A stretch of 64,000 nucleotides of DNA from contig NZ_CP087710.1 of the NCBI RefSeq assembly GCF_020991065.1, positions 1,674,001 through 1,738,000 of the forward strand. The letters run 5' to 3'. The stretch is from Nocardioides okcheonensis. GTDB lineage: Bacteria; Actinomycetota; Actinomycetes; Propionibacteriales; Nocardioidaceae. Below are positions 36,566-46,953 of the stretch, piece by piece. The number at the start of each line of letters is the position of its first letter. Position 1 is the first letter of the stretch. The notes under the pieces are model-generated. The model made no database searches. It had not been told where the DNA came from and saw only the letters and a list, made by a program, of their open reading frames with translations. Both the position numbers and the translations under genes were made by a program.

Positions 36566-38425
36566 TCACCCGCCGTCGTGCAGCCACGCCGAGGCGTACG
36601 GCCCGAGGCGCACCGCGCCGTCGCGGACCTCGGGAGCCGCGCCGGTGAGCGCGTCCAGCAGCCCGGGCCCGCGCAGGCCCAGCCAGTCGAGCACGTCGCC
36701 GGCCACCCACGCCTCCTCGTCGGTGACGTTGTGCGCGGCCAGCAACGGTCCGTCCGGGTGGCGACGCACCACGAGCAGCACCCGGTGGTCGCGCGGGTCC
36801 CACACCTCGGTGGGCACCGCGGCGTGCAGGTGCGGCAGCCCGCGGCGCACGTCGACCAGGTGGCGCAGCCCGGCCGTGATGCCGTGCGGGTCCGCGCCCT
36901 CGCCCACCACCGGCCACGGCATCGCCGGGCGGTGCACCCAGCGGTTGTCGGCCGCGTGGTCGGGGTCGTCGGCCCATCCCTCGTCGTTGAGCAGCCCGAG
37001 CTCGTCGCCCATCCAGATCACGGGCAGCCCGCCGTAGGACAGGACGATGGCGTGCGCGAGCAGGATCCGCGCCGGCGCGCCCGGGTCGCCCGCCTCGAGG
37101 CCCGCCAGCGAGGCGAGCGACCCCGAGATGCGCCGGTCGCCGGTGACCTCGTTCTGCTGGAAGACCAGGCCCCGCGCCCACGAGCCCGGGAACGCACCGG
37201 AGTACCAATCGGACAGGAACCGGCGGTGCGCCACCGGGTCGAGGCCGACCGCGCGGGCGTCGTCGTCGGCGATCGCCCAGCCGATGTCGTCGTGGCAGCG
37301 GACGTAGGTGACCCACGCCGTGCTGGCCGGTGGCTGCGGGAGCTGCTGGAGCGCTCGGGTGGCGAGCCGGGTCTCGCGGGAGGCGAGCATCGACCACACC
37401 TGCACCATGAGCGAGTTGTGGTAGGCCAGGTCGCTGACCCGGCCGGCGTGCTCGCCCACGCCGAGGTAGGCCGGCAGGTCCGCCGGGCCGACGATCGCCT
37501 CGGCCTTGAACGCCACCGCCGGCGCGGCGATCCGCGCGACCGTCCGCAGCGCGCGGGTGAGCTCGTGGACCTCCGGCTGGTTCTGGCAGTCGGTGCCCAG
37601 CCGCTTCCAGAGGAAGGCGATCGCGTCGAGGCGGAAGACCTCCACCCCGAGGTTGGCGAGCGCGAGGATGATGTCGGCGAACTCGCACAGCACGTCGGGG
37701 TTCGACCAGTCGAGGTCCCACTGGTAGTCGTTGAACGTCGTCCAGACCCAGCCGTCGAGCTCGTCGTCCCAGCTGAAGCTGCCCGGGGCGAAGTCGGGGA
37801 ACACCTCCGGCAGGGTCGCCTCGAAGGCGTCGGGCACCGTGCGGTCGGGGTGGACGTGGAAGTACGCCCGCCGGGCAGCGTCGCCCTCCCGGGCAGCGCG
37901 CGCCCACGCGTGCTCGCGGGCGACGTGGTTGAGCACCAGGTCGAGGCAGAGGCTGATCCCCTGCCCGCGCAGCACCGTCGCGAGGTGGCGCAGGTCCTCG
38001 ACGTCGCCGAGGTCGGGCCGCACCGAGCGGTAGTCCATCACCGCGTAGCCGCCGTCGTTGGGCTCGGGCCGCGGCGTCAGCAGCGGCATGAGGTGGAGGT
38101 AGCCGACCCCGAGGTCGCGCAGGTAGGGGGCGCGCCCGGCCACGCCGCGCAGGGTGCCGCCGAACCGGTCGGCGTAGGCGGCGTAGCCGAGCATCGTGGG
38201 TCGCTGGAACCAGTCGGGCTCCCCCAGCCGCTGCTCGTCGAGCCGGAGCAGCTCCTCGGGGCGTACGTCGTGGGCGGCCCGCGCGATCGCGACCAGCCGG
38301 GACGTCACGGCGGGCGCGGCGTCGCGTCCGTAGACCCGGGCGAGCGTGCGGGCCAGGTCGGGCTGCCAGGTGGCCAGCCGGCTCTGGAACGCGGCGTCGT
38401 GCGGGTGGGTCGGCACGTCTGTCAT
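36566..38425 (-). CDS. Amylosucrase-type GH13 enzyme
   Basis: 619 residues from the ATG at 38425, the usual length of amylosucrase (GH13_4). The four GH13 regions are visible: [29 protein letters not shown] (catalytic Asp), AFKAEAIVG (acid/base Glu) and [10 protein letters not shown], whose HDDIGW form is diagnostic. A helical N-terminus (about 1-90) and a C-terminal beta domain complete it. It turns sucrose into alpha-glucan plus fructose, or hydrolyses it. No signal peptide, so it acts inside the cell on imported sugar, fitting the flanking alpha-glucoside transporters. No alpha-glucosidase is present in the locus. Confidence 0.9.
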   Translation of the reverse strand: MTDVPTHPHDAAFQSRLATWQPDLARTLARVYGRDAAPAVTSRLVAIARAAHDVRPEELLRLDEQRLGEPDWFQRPTMLGYAAYADRFGGTLRGVAGRAPYLRDLGVGYLHLMPLLTPRPEPNDGGYAVMDYRSVRPDLGDVEDLRHLATVLRGQGISLCLDLVLNHVAREHAWARAAREGDAARRAYFHVHPDRTVPDAFEATLPEVFPDFAPGSFSWDDELDGWVWTTFNDYQWDLDWSNPDVLCEFADIILALANLGVEVFRLDAIAFLWKRLGTDCQNQPEVHELTRALRTVARIAAPAVAFKAEAIVGPADLPAYLGVGEHAGRVSDLAYHNSLMVQVWSMLASRETRLATRALQQLPQPPASTAWVTYVRCHDDIGWAIADDDARAVGLDPVAHRRFLSDWYSGAFPGSWARGLVFQQNEVTGDRRISGSLASLAGLEAGDPGAPARILLAHAIVLSYGGLPVIWMGDELGLLNDEGWADDPDHAADNRWVHRPAMPWPVVGEGADPHGITAGLRHLVDVRRGLPHLHAAVPTEVWDPRDHRVLLVVRRHPDGPLLAAHNVTDEEAWVAGDVLDWLGLRGPGLLDALTGAAPEVRDGAVRLGPYASAWLHDGG

Positions 38426-38450
38426 GGCGGTGTCGTGGCACGGCGGCAGC

Positions 38451-38481
38451 GCGTGGCCCCCGCGTCGTGCGGGGGCCACGC
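38451..38481 (-). terminator. Hairpin between MalK-type ATPase and amylosucrase genes
   Basis: GCGTGGCCCCCGC and GCGGGGGCCACGC pair perfectly around GTCGT, 13 bp after the ATPase stop. Confidence 0.65.
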
Positions 38482-38493
38482 GACCGCGACGCG

Positions 38494-39579
<1,086 letters not shown>

Positions 39580-39736
39580 TTTTCTGCTCCTTCACCGGCA
39601 GGTACGTGCCGGACGATCCGTGGTGGAAGGGTCCGCGACGCCCGTGAGGGGCGTCACACGGCGGCACCCTACCCGGTTCCGCCCCGGGCGTCTGTTACGG
39701 AACCGTGACCTAGACCAGCGTTGACGAAAGGGCAGA

Positions 39737-39748
39737 GCAAACGTTTAC
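39737..39748. promoter_or_regulatory. LacI-type operator in the aglE promoter
   Basis: GCAAACGTTTAC centres on the palindrome AAACGTTT, the common form of LacI/CcpA-family sites. It lies 105 bp before the aglE-like start and 16 bp after a TTGACG element at 39721, i.e. over the core promoter, so bound repressor would block transcription. The locus encodes a LacI protein at 43479. A second symmetric element CGGTTCC-(18)-GGAACCG is at 39674-39705. The remainder of 39580-39852 is non-coding. Confidence 0.6.
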
Positions 39749-39852
39749 ATCATTGCGTGATGCCGATCACACTTCTGGGTGGCCGGCACGCAGACTGACG
39801 AGCCGGGGCACCCATCCCGCCGTGGCCGCACCCAAGGAGAGGGAAACGTCGA

Positions 39853-41229
39853 ATGAAGAACCAACGGACCCGAAAGGGACTGGCCACCATCGCGGTCATC
39901 GCCGTGTCGAGCCTCGGGCTCGCCGCGTGCGCTGACGACGGCGACGGCGGCAGCAACGAGGTCAGCGGCGACGCGCCCGGCGCCGGCCGGGCCGAGTGCG
40001 CCCAGCTCGAGCAGTTCGGTGACCTGACCGGCAAGGAGGTGAGCGTCTACACCTCGATCATCGCGCCCGAGGACGCCGTCCACAAGGAGTCCTACAAGGT
40101 CTTCGAGGAGTGCACCGGCGCCACCGTGGCCTACGAGGGCTCCTCGGAGTTCGAGGCCCAGCTCGTCGTGCGGGTCCAGGGCGGCAACGCCCCCGACATC
40201 GCCTACATCCCGCAGCCCGGCCTCCTCCAGACGCTGGTGCGCGACACCGACGCCGTCGTGGCGGCCCCCGACCCGGTGTCCGAGAACGTCGACGAGTTCT
40301 TCGGCGAGGACTGGAAGGCCTACGGCACGGTCGACGACACCTTCTACGCCGCTCCGCTCGGCGCCAACGTGAAGTCGTTCGTCTGGTACTCGCCGTCGAT
40401 GTTCGAGGAGAACGGCTGGGAGGTCCCCCAGACCTGGGACGACATGGTCGCCCTCTCCGACGACATGGTCGACGCGGGCGTCGACCCGTGGTGCGCCGGC
40501 ATCGAGTCCGGCGACGCGACCGGCTGGCCGACCACCGACTGGCTCGAGGACGTCGTCCTGCGTGACGCCGGCCCGGACGTCTACGACCAGTGGGTCAACC
40601 ACGAGATCCCGTTCAACGACCCGGCCATCGTCGAGTCGCTCGACCGCGTCGGCGACATCCTGAAGAACGACGACTACGTCAACGGCGGCATCGGCGACGT
40701 GAAGTCGATCGCCACCACCGCGTTCCAGGAGGGCGGCCTGCCGATCCTCGACGGCGAGTGCGGCCTGCACCGCCAGGCGTCGTTCTACGCCGCGCAGTGG
40801 CCCGAGGGCACCGACGTGTCCGAGACCGGCGACGTCTTCGCCTTCTACCTGCCCACGACCAGCGACGAGTTCGGCACCCCCGTCCTCGGCGGTGGCGAGT
40901 TCGTGGCGGCGTTCTCGGACCGCCCGGAGGTCCAGGCGTTCCAGACCTACCTGTCCTCGGACGTGTGGGCCAACGAGAAGGCCATCGCGACCCCCGGCGG
41001 ATGGGTGAGCGCCAACACCGGCCTCGACATCGCCAACCTCAAGAGCCCGATCGACAAGCTCTCCGCGGAGATCCTCCAGGACCCCGAGGCGGTCTTCCGC
41101 TTCGACGGCTCGGACCAGATGCCCGGAGCCGTGGGCGCCGGCTCGTTCTGGTCGGAGATGACCAACTGGATCACGGGTGCGGACACCCAGACGACCCTCG
41201 ACAACATCGAGGACTCCTGGCCGAGCTGA
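39853..41229 (+). CDS. Alpha-glucoside ABC transporter binding lipoprotein (AglE-like)
   Basis: 458 residues with a lipobox LGLAAC (Cys25). The mature part fits the AglE-type sugar-binding family (VSVYTSIIAPEDAVHKESY; RVQGGNAPDIAYIPQPGLL; VKSFVWYSPSMFEENGWEVP). Two or more cysteines (CTGATV, GECGLHRQ, WCAGIES) could form disulfides outside the cell. A GGAGAGGGAAAC stretch precedes the ATG. A strong hairpin follows before the permease genes. Confidence 0.88.
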   Translation: MKNQRTRKGLATIAVIAVSSLGLAACADDGDGGSNEVSGDAPGAGRAECAQLEQFGDLTGKEVSVYTSIIAPEDAVHKESYKVFEECTGATVAYEGSSEFEAQLVVRVQGGNAPDIAYIPQPGLLQTLVRDTDAVVAAPDPVSENVDEFFGEDWKAYGTVDDTFYAAPLGANVKSFVWYSPSMFEENGWEVPQTWDDMVALSDDMVDAGVDPWCAGIESGDATGWPTTDWLEDVVLRDAGPDVYDQWVNHEIPFNDPAIVESLDRVGDILKNDDYVNGGIGDVKSIATTAFQEGGLPILDGECGLHRQASFYAAQWPEGTDVSETGDVFAFYLPTTSDEFGTPVLGGGEFVAAFSDRPEVQAFQTYLSSDVWANEKAIATPGGWVSANTGLDIANLKSPIDKLSAEILQDPEAVFRFDGSDQMPGAVGAGSFWSEMTNWITGADTQTTLDNIEDSWPS

Positions 41230-41238
41230 CCAGGTGAG

Positions 41239-41271
41239 CGGGGCGCCCGGGTGACACACCCGGGCGCCCCG
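41239..41271 (+). terminator. Intra-operon attenuating hairpin after aglE-like gene
   Basis: CGGGGCGCCCGGGTG and its perfect complement flank ACA, 10 bp after the binding-protein stop and 30 bp before the permease start. Such stems commonly lower permease expression relative to the binding protein. Confidence 0.65.
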
Positions 41272-41301
41272 TTCTCCCTCCCCCCGACCGAGGAGGTCCG
41301 G

Positions 41302-42288
41302 ATGTCATCCACCGACAAGCTCGTCCAGATGGTCATCGCCGTGGTGCTGTTCTTCGCGGTGATGGGCGTGATCTTGATCCTCACCACCAAGCTGCGCTCG
41401 CGCACCGGCGAGAAGGTGCAGGCGGCGGCCTTCATCGCGCCGTCGCTGCTGCTCATCGCGATCGGGCTGCTCTACCCCGCACTGCGCACGATCTACCAGT
41501 CGTTCTTCGGCTCCGCCTACGAGCCGCTCGTCGGCTCCGAGGGCGGCACCTTCAACGGGCTGGACAACTACCGCCAGATCTTCACCAACGACGACCTGCT
41601 GCAGGTGCTCCAGAACACCGCCGTGTGGGTGGTGCTCACCCCGCTCCTCGCCACCGGCATCGGCCTCGTCTACGCCGTGCTCATCGACCGCTCCCGCTTC
41701 GAGAAGGTCGCAAAGGCCCTGATCTTCCTGCCGATGGCGATCTCGCTCGTCGGCGCGTCGATCATCTGGAAGTTCGTCTACGACTACAAGGGCAGCGACC
41801 AGTCCCAGCTCGGCGTCCTCAACGGCCTGCTCAAGGCCGCCGGCTTCGACACCTACCGCTTCCTGCTGACCGAGCCGTGGAACACGCTGTTCCTCATCGT
41901 GATCATCGTGTGGGTCCAGGCGGGCTTCGCGATGACCATCCTCTCGGCGGCCATCAAGGCGATCCCCGACGACATCATCGAGGCCGCGCGCCTCGACGGG
42001 GTCAACGGGCTCAAGCTCTTCCGCTACATCACGGTCCCCAGCATCCGCCCGTCCCTGATCGTCGTGCTGACGACCATCAGCATCACCACGCTGAAGGTCT
42101 TCGACATCGTCCGCACCGCGACGGGCGGCCAGTTCGGCACCAGCGTGCTCGCCTACGAGTTCTACGTGCAGAGCTTCCGGTCGTTCAACTTCGGGCTCGG
42201 TGCGGCGCTCGCCACGCTGATCTTCGTCCTCGTGACGCCGATCGTCGTCTACAACATCCGCCAGATGCGTCGCCTGGAGGCACGATGA
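41302..42288 (+). CDS. Alpha-glucoside ABC transporter permease (AglF-like)
   Basis: 328 residues from the ATG at 41302 with GAGGAGG upstream; an earlier in-frame GTG falls in the hairpin. An extra N-terminal helix (about 8-32) precedes the usual six. The coupling loop is EAARLDGVNGLKLFRYITVP near 230-249. The last codons overlap the next gene by 4 bp. Confidence 0.9.
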   Translation: MSSTDKLVQMVIAVVLFFAVMGVILILTTKLRSRTGEKVQAAAFIAPSLLLIAIGLLYPALRTIYQSFFGSAYEPLVGSEGGTFNGLDNYRQIFTNDDLLQVLQNTAVWVVLTPLLATGIGLVYAVLIDRSRFEKVAKALIFLPMAISLVGASIIWKFVYDYKGSDQSQLGVLNGLLKAAGFDTYRFLLTEPWNTLFLIVIIVWVQAGFAMTILSAAIKAIPDDIIEAARLDGVNGLKLFRYITVPSIRPSLIVVLTTISITTLKVFDIVRTATGGQFGTSVLAYEFYVQSFRSFNFGLGAALATLIFVLVTPIVVYNIRQMRRLEAR

Positions 42289-43232
42289 CCACCACGACAC
42301 CCCCGGCCCCCGTCGCCGGCGTGACCGCGGCACCCCGCAAGAGCGCCAGCTCGGCGGCCCGCGAGGGCCTCACCGGCCGCTGGGCCTCGGCCGCCGCCAT
42401 CGTGATCGCGGTCCTGTGGACGCTGCCCACGTTCGGCCTGTTCATCTCGTCCTTCCGTCCCGAGTCCGAGGTCAAGACCAACGGCTGGTGGAACGTCTTC
42501 ACCGACCCCCAGCTCACCCTCGACTCCTACAAGCAGGTGATCAACGGCGCGGACATCGACCTCGCCACCTACCTGATCAACTCGGTGGTCATCACCATCC
42601 CGTCGGTGCTGATCCCGATCAGCCTCGCCGTGATGGCGGCCTACGCCTTCGCCTGGATCCCGTTCCGGGGACGCGACACGCTCTTCGTGGCGGTCTTCGC
42701 CCTGCAGATCGTGCCGATCCAGGTGACGATGATCCCGCTGCTGCGGCTCTACGTGGACCCGCCCTTCAACCTGATGCCGCTCTCGGGCAACGACGCCCCG
42801 GGCGGCGGCTTCTACACGGTCTGGCTGTCCCACACGATCTTCGCCCTGCCGCTGGCGATCTTCCTGCTGCACAACTTCATGCGGGAGATCCCGGGCGAGC
42901 TGATCGAGTCGGCCCGCGTGGACGGCGCCGGGCACGTGCAGATCTTCTCCAAGATCATGCTGCCCCTGATGACTCCGGCGATCGCCGCGTTCGGCATCTT
43001 CCAGTTCCTCTGGGTCTGGAACGACCTCCTGGTCGCGCTGGTGTTCGCCGGCGGCAACCCGTCCGTCTCACCCCTGACCGTCAGGCTCGCCGCACTGGCC
43101 GGCCAGAGGGGCGAGGACTGGCACCTGCTCTCCGCGGGCGCCTTCGTCTCCCTCGTGGTCCCGCTGGTCGTGTTCTTGTCGCTGCAGCGCTACTTCGTGC
43201 GCGGACTGCTCGCCGGGAGCGTCAAGGGGTGA
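42285..43232 (+). CDS. Alpha-glucoside ABC transporter permease (AglG-like)
   Basis: 315 residues, six helices. The coupling loop reads [20 protein letters not shown] near 207-226 and the end [14 protein letters not shown] is typical. It completes the importer with the AglE- and AglF-like subunits; no ATPase gene follows. Confidence 0.9.
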   Translation: MTTTTPPAPVAGVTAAPRKSASSAAREGLTGRWASAAAIVIAVLWTLPTFGLFISSFRPESEVKTNGWWNVFTDPQLTLDSYKQVINGADIDLATYLINSVVITIPSVLIPISLAVMAAYAFAWIPFRGRDTLFVAVFALQIVPIQVTMIPLLRLYVDPPFNLMPLSGNDAPGGGFYTVWLSHTIFALPLAIFLLHNFMREIPGELIESARVDGAGHVQIFSKIMLPLMTPAIAAFGIFQFLWVWNDLLVALVFAGGNPSVSPLTVRLAALAGQRGEDWHLLSAGAFVSLVVPLVVFLSLQRYFVRGLLAGSVKG

Positions 43233-43443
43233 CCAGCCCGGCAGCGCCCGCACGGCCCCGTGCGGGCGCTGCCCGGTCGGCGAACCAGTGGTACGACGCC
43301 TTCGGCGTCCGGGTCAGCAGCGGAGAGGAGCGGTCCACGTGGACCAGACCGAAGGTCTTGGCGTAGCCCTCGGCCCACTCGACGTTGTCCATGAGGGTCC
43401 AGGCGAAGGAGCCGTGCACGGCACCTGGCCGGGCTCCGGCCAC
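43222..43443 (-). pseudogene. 3' fragment of a GH1 beta-glucosidase
   Basis: The frame reads [20 protein letters not shown] and [12 protein letters not shown] ... [13 protein letters not shown], the exact C-terminal pattern of GH1 beta-glucosidases (WSLxDNFEWxxGYxxRFGxxxVD...RxPKxSxxWF). Only ~70 of ~450 residues exist; the active-site glutamates are missing. Upstream on this strand the LacI gene occupies the DNA, so the 5' part was lost by deletion or replacement. In frame and with few changes, so the loss looks recent. Confidence 0.8.
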
Positions 43444-43478
43444 GTCGCCGCTGTGGTGACGCCCCGGAGGTCGGGGCG

Positions 43479-44537
43479 ATGACCGAGACCCCCGAGGGAC
43501 GCGGCCACGTCAACATGGCCGACGTCGCGGAGCGAGCCGGCGTGTCGATCGCGACCGTGTCGCGGGCGCTGCGCGGGCTGCCGGGCGTGAGCGCCCGGAC
43601 GCGCAGCCGGGTGCTGTCGACCGTGGCGGAGCTCGACTACGTCGTCTCCCCCGCCGCGTCGTCCCTGCGCGGCGCGACCCGCCGGGTCGCGGTCGTGCTC
43701 CCGCGGCTCGACAGCTGGTTCTCCTCCACCATGCTCGCGACCGTCGAGGCGGGGCTGCGCCAGGCCGACCTCGATGTGCTGCTCTACCAGGTCGGCACCG
43801 AGGAGAAGCGCACCCACTTCTTCCGCGACCTGCCCACCCGGCGCAAGGTCGACGCGGTCGTCCTGATCACGCTCCCGATCCGGCCTGAGGAGGAGGAGCG
43901 GCTGGACCTGATGGGTGTGGAGGTCGTGGTCGCGGGGTTCCGGCTGCGCGACTTCCCCTCGGTGAGCGTCGACGACGTCGCCATCGCGGTCGCCGCGGTG
44001 GAGCACCTCCTCGACCTCGGCCACACCCGCATCGGGATGATCCGCACCAGCGACACCGACGGCGCGCGGTGGGCGAGCGACCTGCACCGGCGCACCGGGT
44101 ACCTCCAGGCGCTCACCGGCCACGGCATCGACCACGACCCCGCCCTGCTCGTCACCGCTCCCTACGGGGTGGACGCCGGCGCCGTCGGCATGGAGCGGCT
44201 GCTGTCGCTCGACGACCCTCCGACGGCGGTGTTCTGCTACTCCGACGACATCGCCGTCGCCGCAGCGACGGCCGCCCGGCGGCGCGGGCTCCGGGTGCCG
44301 GAGGACCTCTCCCTCGTCGGGGTCGACGGCAACGGGCTCGGCGAGCTCTTCGACCTCACCACGGTCGACCAGCACGTCGTCGACCAGGCGCGCGCGGCCA
44401 GCCGGATGGTGCTCGACCTGCTCTCCGGGCGCGAGCCCGAGGAGACCCGCCTCACCCTCCCGACCGACCTGGTCGTGCGCGGCTCGACCGGTCCCGCACC
44501 GGTCCGGGCGGGGGCCGGGCGACGCTCGCGTCAGTAG
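43479..44537 (+). CDS. LacI-family repressor of the alpha-glucoside locus
   Basis: 352 residues. N-terminal [23 protein letters not shown] (~12-31) plus hinge helix, then a periplasmic-binding-like sensor (about 68-335) with [20 protein letters not shown] and [18 protein letters not shown] motifs. It probably binds the AAACGTTT operator before the aglE-like gene and is released by an imported sugar. It is 246 bp after the last permease gene, with the GH1 fragment between. Confidence 0.9.
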   Translation: MTETPEGRGHVNMADVAERAGVSIATVSRALRGLPGVSARTRSRVLSTVAELDYVVSPAASSLRGATRRVAVVLPRLDSWFSSTMLATVEAGLRQADLDVLLYQVGTEEKRTHFFRDLPTRRKVDAVVLITLPIRPEEEERLDLMGVEVVVAGFRLRDFPSVSVDDVAIAVAAVEHLLDLGHTRIGMIRTSDTDGARWASDLHRRTGYLQALTGHGIDHDPALLVTAPYGVDAGAVGMERLLSLDDPPTAVFCYSDDIAVAAATAARRRGLRVPEDLSLVGVDGNGLGELFDLTTVDQHVVDQARAASRMVLDLLSGREPEETRLTLPTDLVVRGSTGPAPVRAGAGRRSRQ

Positions 44538-45178
44538 GTGCCGAGGTACTTCTTCGGGGTCCCGGGGGCGGGGAGCCGGCGCACCTGCACCGAGCCCATG
44601 AGCGCCACCCCCCGGACCCGCACCGTCGGGGAGTCCGGGCCGACCTCGGCCGGGACCTTGTCCTTGGCCTGGCCGTAGTCGCCCATGATCGGGGTGCCGT
44701 CCACGACGACGTGCATGTCGGCGGGCACGATGATCTGGACGTCGCCCATGATCGCGCTGGCGTTGATCTGGGTGTGGTGGCTGGTGAGGATCGCCTCGCG
44801 CAGGTCGAGCGTCACGCTGCCCATCAGGGAGAACGCGGAGTGGTGCTCCGGGACCTGCCACACGCCGCGCCGCTTGCAGTCGCCCATGATCGCGGTCGAG
44901 GAGTTGTGGCCCACGGCCGGTACGCCGCCGGGCGCGTGCCGCGCGGGCGTGCCCGTCGGCGGGGCGACCGGGCCGGTCGCCTGCAGGTCGAGGGTGATCG
45001 GGACCAGCTCGCCGTAGGTCTTCGCGGCCCACGTCATCTCGAGGCGCTCCTCGAGCTCGTCGAGGTCGAGGCGGCCGTCACCCGCAGCGTCACGCAGCAC
45101 GTCGGCGACGCGCTGGCGGTCGGCGTCGGAGATGCGCATCTGCGACGGATCGTGCGGGCGGTTCTCGATCTCCCCCAT
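44531..45178 (-). CDS. DUF1707 protein with LiaF-like C-terminus
   Basis: 215 residues. DUF1707 occupies about 14-66 (MRISDADRQRVADVLRDAA ... LDELEERLEMTWAAKTYGEL). The C-terminal half (about 93-210) has repeated IMGD/LMGS turns (AIMGDCKRRG, LMGSVTLDLR, IMGDVQIIVPADM) as in the LiaF cell-wall-stress domain. No membrane segment. A role in envelope-stress sensing is inferred from the LiaF resemblance. Its stop overlaps the end of the LacI gene by 7 bp. Confidence 0.85.
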   Translation of the reverse strand: MGEIENRPHDPSQMRISDADRQRVADVLRDAAGDGRLDLDELEERLEMTWAAKTYGELVPITLDLQATGPVAPPTGTPARHAPGGVPAVGHNSSTAIMGDCKRRGVWQVPEHHSAFSLMGSVTLDLREAILTSHHTQINASAIMGDVQIIVPADMHVVVDGTPIMGDYGQAKDKVPAEVGPDSPTVRVRGVALMGSVQVRRLPAPGTPKKYLGTY

Positions 45179-45223
45179 GGGGCAAGACTAGCGAGCGGCC
45201 CGGGGCCACGACCATGACGGGCG

Positions 45224-46909
45224 TCAGGGTCGTACGCGCGCCGCGACGTGCTGGTAGTCCTTCGACGAGGTCCAGTAGCCGCCCCACTCCCACCCGATGC
45301 GCGCGAACTCCCGCACGAGCAGGTCGCCCTGGCGGATCGTCCCGACCGGCACCGGCGCGGACCGGCCGCGGTCGATCCCCGCGAAGCGCCGGCCCGCCGG
45401 CGGGTCGATCGAGCCGGGACGCACGTAGGGGTTCTGCACCGGGTTGACGTCGATCGCCGCACCGAAGGCGTGGTCCGACCAGCCCTCCTGCCCGGCGACC
45501 CGACGGCAGTTGAAGCCGGACGTGTTGTTGTCGGCCATCGACGCGTCGTCGTCGCCGCCGTAGTGGTCGACGAGCCGCATCCGCGCGATCGGGTAGCCGA
45601 CGTCGTACAGCCTCTCGAACACCTCGGTGACCTCGCGCGCGAAGGCGCGGTGGACCACCATCTCCCCGGTGCGGGCCGCGCCGCCGAAGCCGCGGTAGGT
45701 CATGGTCAGGTGGCGCAGGTCCGACAGCGGGACGGGGCAGCCGGGCCGGTGGCTGCTGCCCCGCATCCGCGCGGCGAGGGCCGCGTCGATCGGCGCGACG
45801 GTGGACTCGAACGCCGGGTCCGCCGCCTGCGGCTCGCCGCGGCTCGACCCGAGGCCCGAGCAGCGGGCCCCCGCCTCCCAGTCGCGGACCGCGCCGGGAC
45901 GGGCCGCGCCCGTCACCGGGATCGGCCGTCCGTCGGGGGCGATGCGGGCGGGCGTCCACTCCTCGCCGACCACCCCGTCCGCGTCGAGGCGCAGGGTGAG
46001 CACGCCCGTGTCGGGCTGGCGCGAGTGGTACCAGACGAAGTTGCCGAGGCCGTAGGAGACGTAGGTGTCGCCGGACCAGCCGGCCCCGCCCAGGACGTGG
46101 GAGTGGCTGCCGACGACGACGTCCGCCCCGGCCCCGGCGAGACGGTCGGCGAGCAGGCGCTGGCTCTGCGTCGGGCACGCCTCGTTCTCGCGCCCCCAGT
46201 GCAGGTAGACCACGACCAGGTCCTGGCGCTCCCCCGCGGTCTCGACGGCGTCGAGCAGCAGGTCGGTCCGGCTCCCGCGCGCGGCGGCGATGCCGGCGTT
46301 GTCCGGCCCCGCCTCCCAGACGCCGCTGCTGCCCTCGCGCTGGACCGTGTCGGCAGCGAGGATCGCCACGTCGAGGTCGCCGACCCGCGCCACGTGCGGG
46401 GTGAAGGCGGCCTCAGCATCGCGTCCCGCCCCCACCACCGCGACGCGGCTGCGCCTCGCCGCCCTCATCGTGTCGTCGAGCCCGACCTGCCCGTAGTCGC
46501 CGGCGTGGTTGTTGGCGACCGTGACCACGTCGACGCCCGCGTCGGCGAGCGCGCCGAGCGCCCCGACCGGGGTCCGGAAGTAGTAGCGGTCGGAGGCGAG
46601 CTCGAGCTCCTTGGGGTCGCGCCGCCCCCGGGTCGTGACCGGCGTCTCGAGGTTGACCATCGCGACGTCCGCCGAGCGCAGGGTCCGGGCGATCGGTCCG
46701 AGCCCGCGGCGCAGCAGCGCGCCGACGTGCGCCTCGAAGTGGACGTCGCCGGCGAACGCGAGCGTGACCTCGCCGCCGGGGGGCGCCGCGACCGCGGCAT
46801 CCGCGACCGGTGCGTCACCGGGGGTGCGGGTGTCCCCCACGGGCGCCGAGGTGCATGCCGTCAGGGCGAGCGTCGCCGCTGCCGCGCCGCCCCAGGTCCG
46901 GACTCCCAT
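45224..46909 (-). CDS. CapA-like metallophosphatase fused to M15 peptidase, lipoprotein
   Basis: 561 residues. A short signal ends in a lipobox (ALTAC, Cys19). Residues ~47-330 are a CapA/PGA-synthesis-type calcineurin fold: LAFAGDVHFE, MVNLETPVTTRG, VANNHAGDYG, HWGRENEACP, GSHSHVLGG. Residues ~440-561 are an M15-type D-Ala-D-Ala peptidase domain: TSGFNCRRVAG, SDHAFGAAIDVNP (zinc His and Asp) and the final WGGYWTSSKDYQH (zinc His). Both parts would act outside the membrane on wall polymers. A fusion of these two families is uncommon. Single-gene unit. Confidence 0.85.
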   Translation of the reverse strand: MGVRTWGGAAAATLALTACTSAPVGDTRTPGDAPVADAAVAAPPGGEVTLAFAGDVHFEAHVGALLRRGLGPIARTLRSADVAMVNLETPVTTRGRRDPKELELASDRYYFRTPVGALGALADAGVDVVTVANNHAGDYGQVGLDDTMRAARRSRVAVVGAGRDAEAAFTPHVARVGDLDVAILAADTVQREGSSGVWEAGPDNAGIAAARGSRTDLLLDAVETAGERQDLVVVYLHWGRENEACPTQSQRLLADRLAGAGADVVVGSHSHVLGGAGWSGDTYVSYGLGNFVWYHSRQPDTGVLTLRLDADGVVGEEWTPARIAPDGRPIPVTGAARPGAVRDWEAGARCSGLGSSRGEPQAADPAFESTVAPIDAALAARMRGSSHRPGCPVPLSDLRHLTMTYRGFGGAARTGEMVVHRAFAREVTEVFERLYDVGYPIARMRLVDHYGGDDDASMADNNTSGFNCRRVAGQEGWSDHAFGAAIDVNPVQNPYVRPGSIDPPAGRRFAGIDRGRSAPVPVGTIRQGDLLVREFARIGWEWGGYWTSSKDYQHVAARVRP

Positions 46910-46953
46910 CTCCCGAGTGTGCCCGGCGCCCCCACACGGGCCGGCCGGACCGG

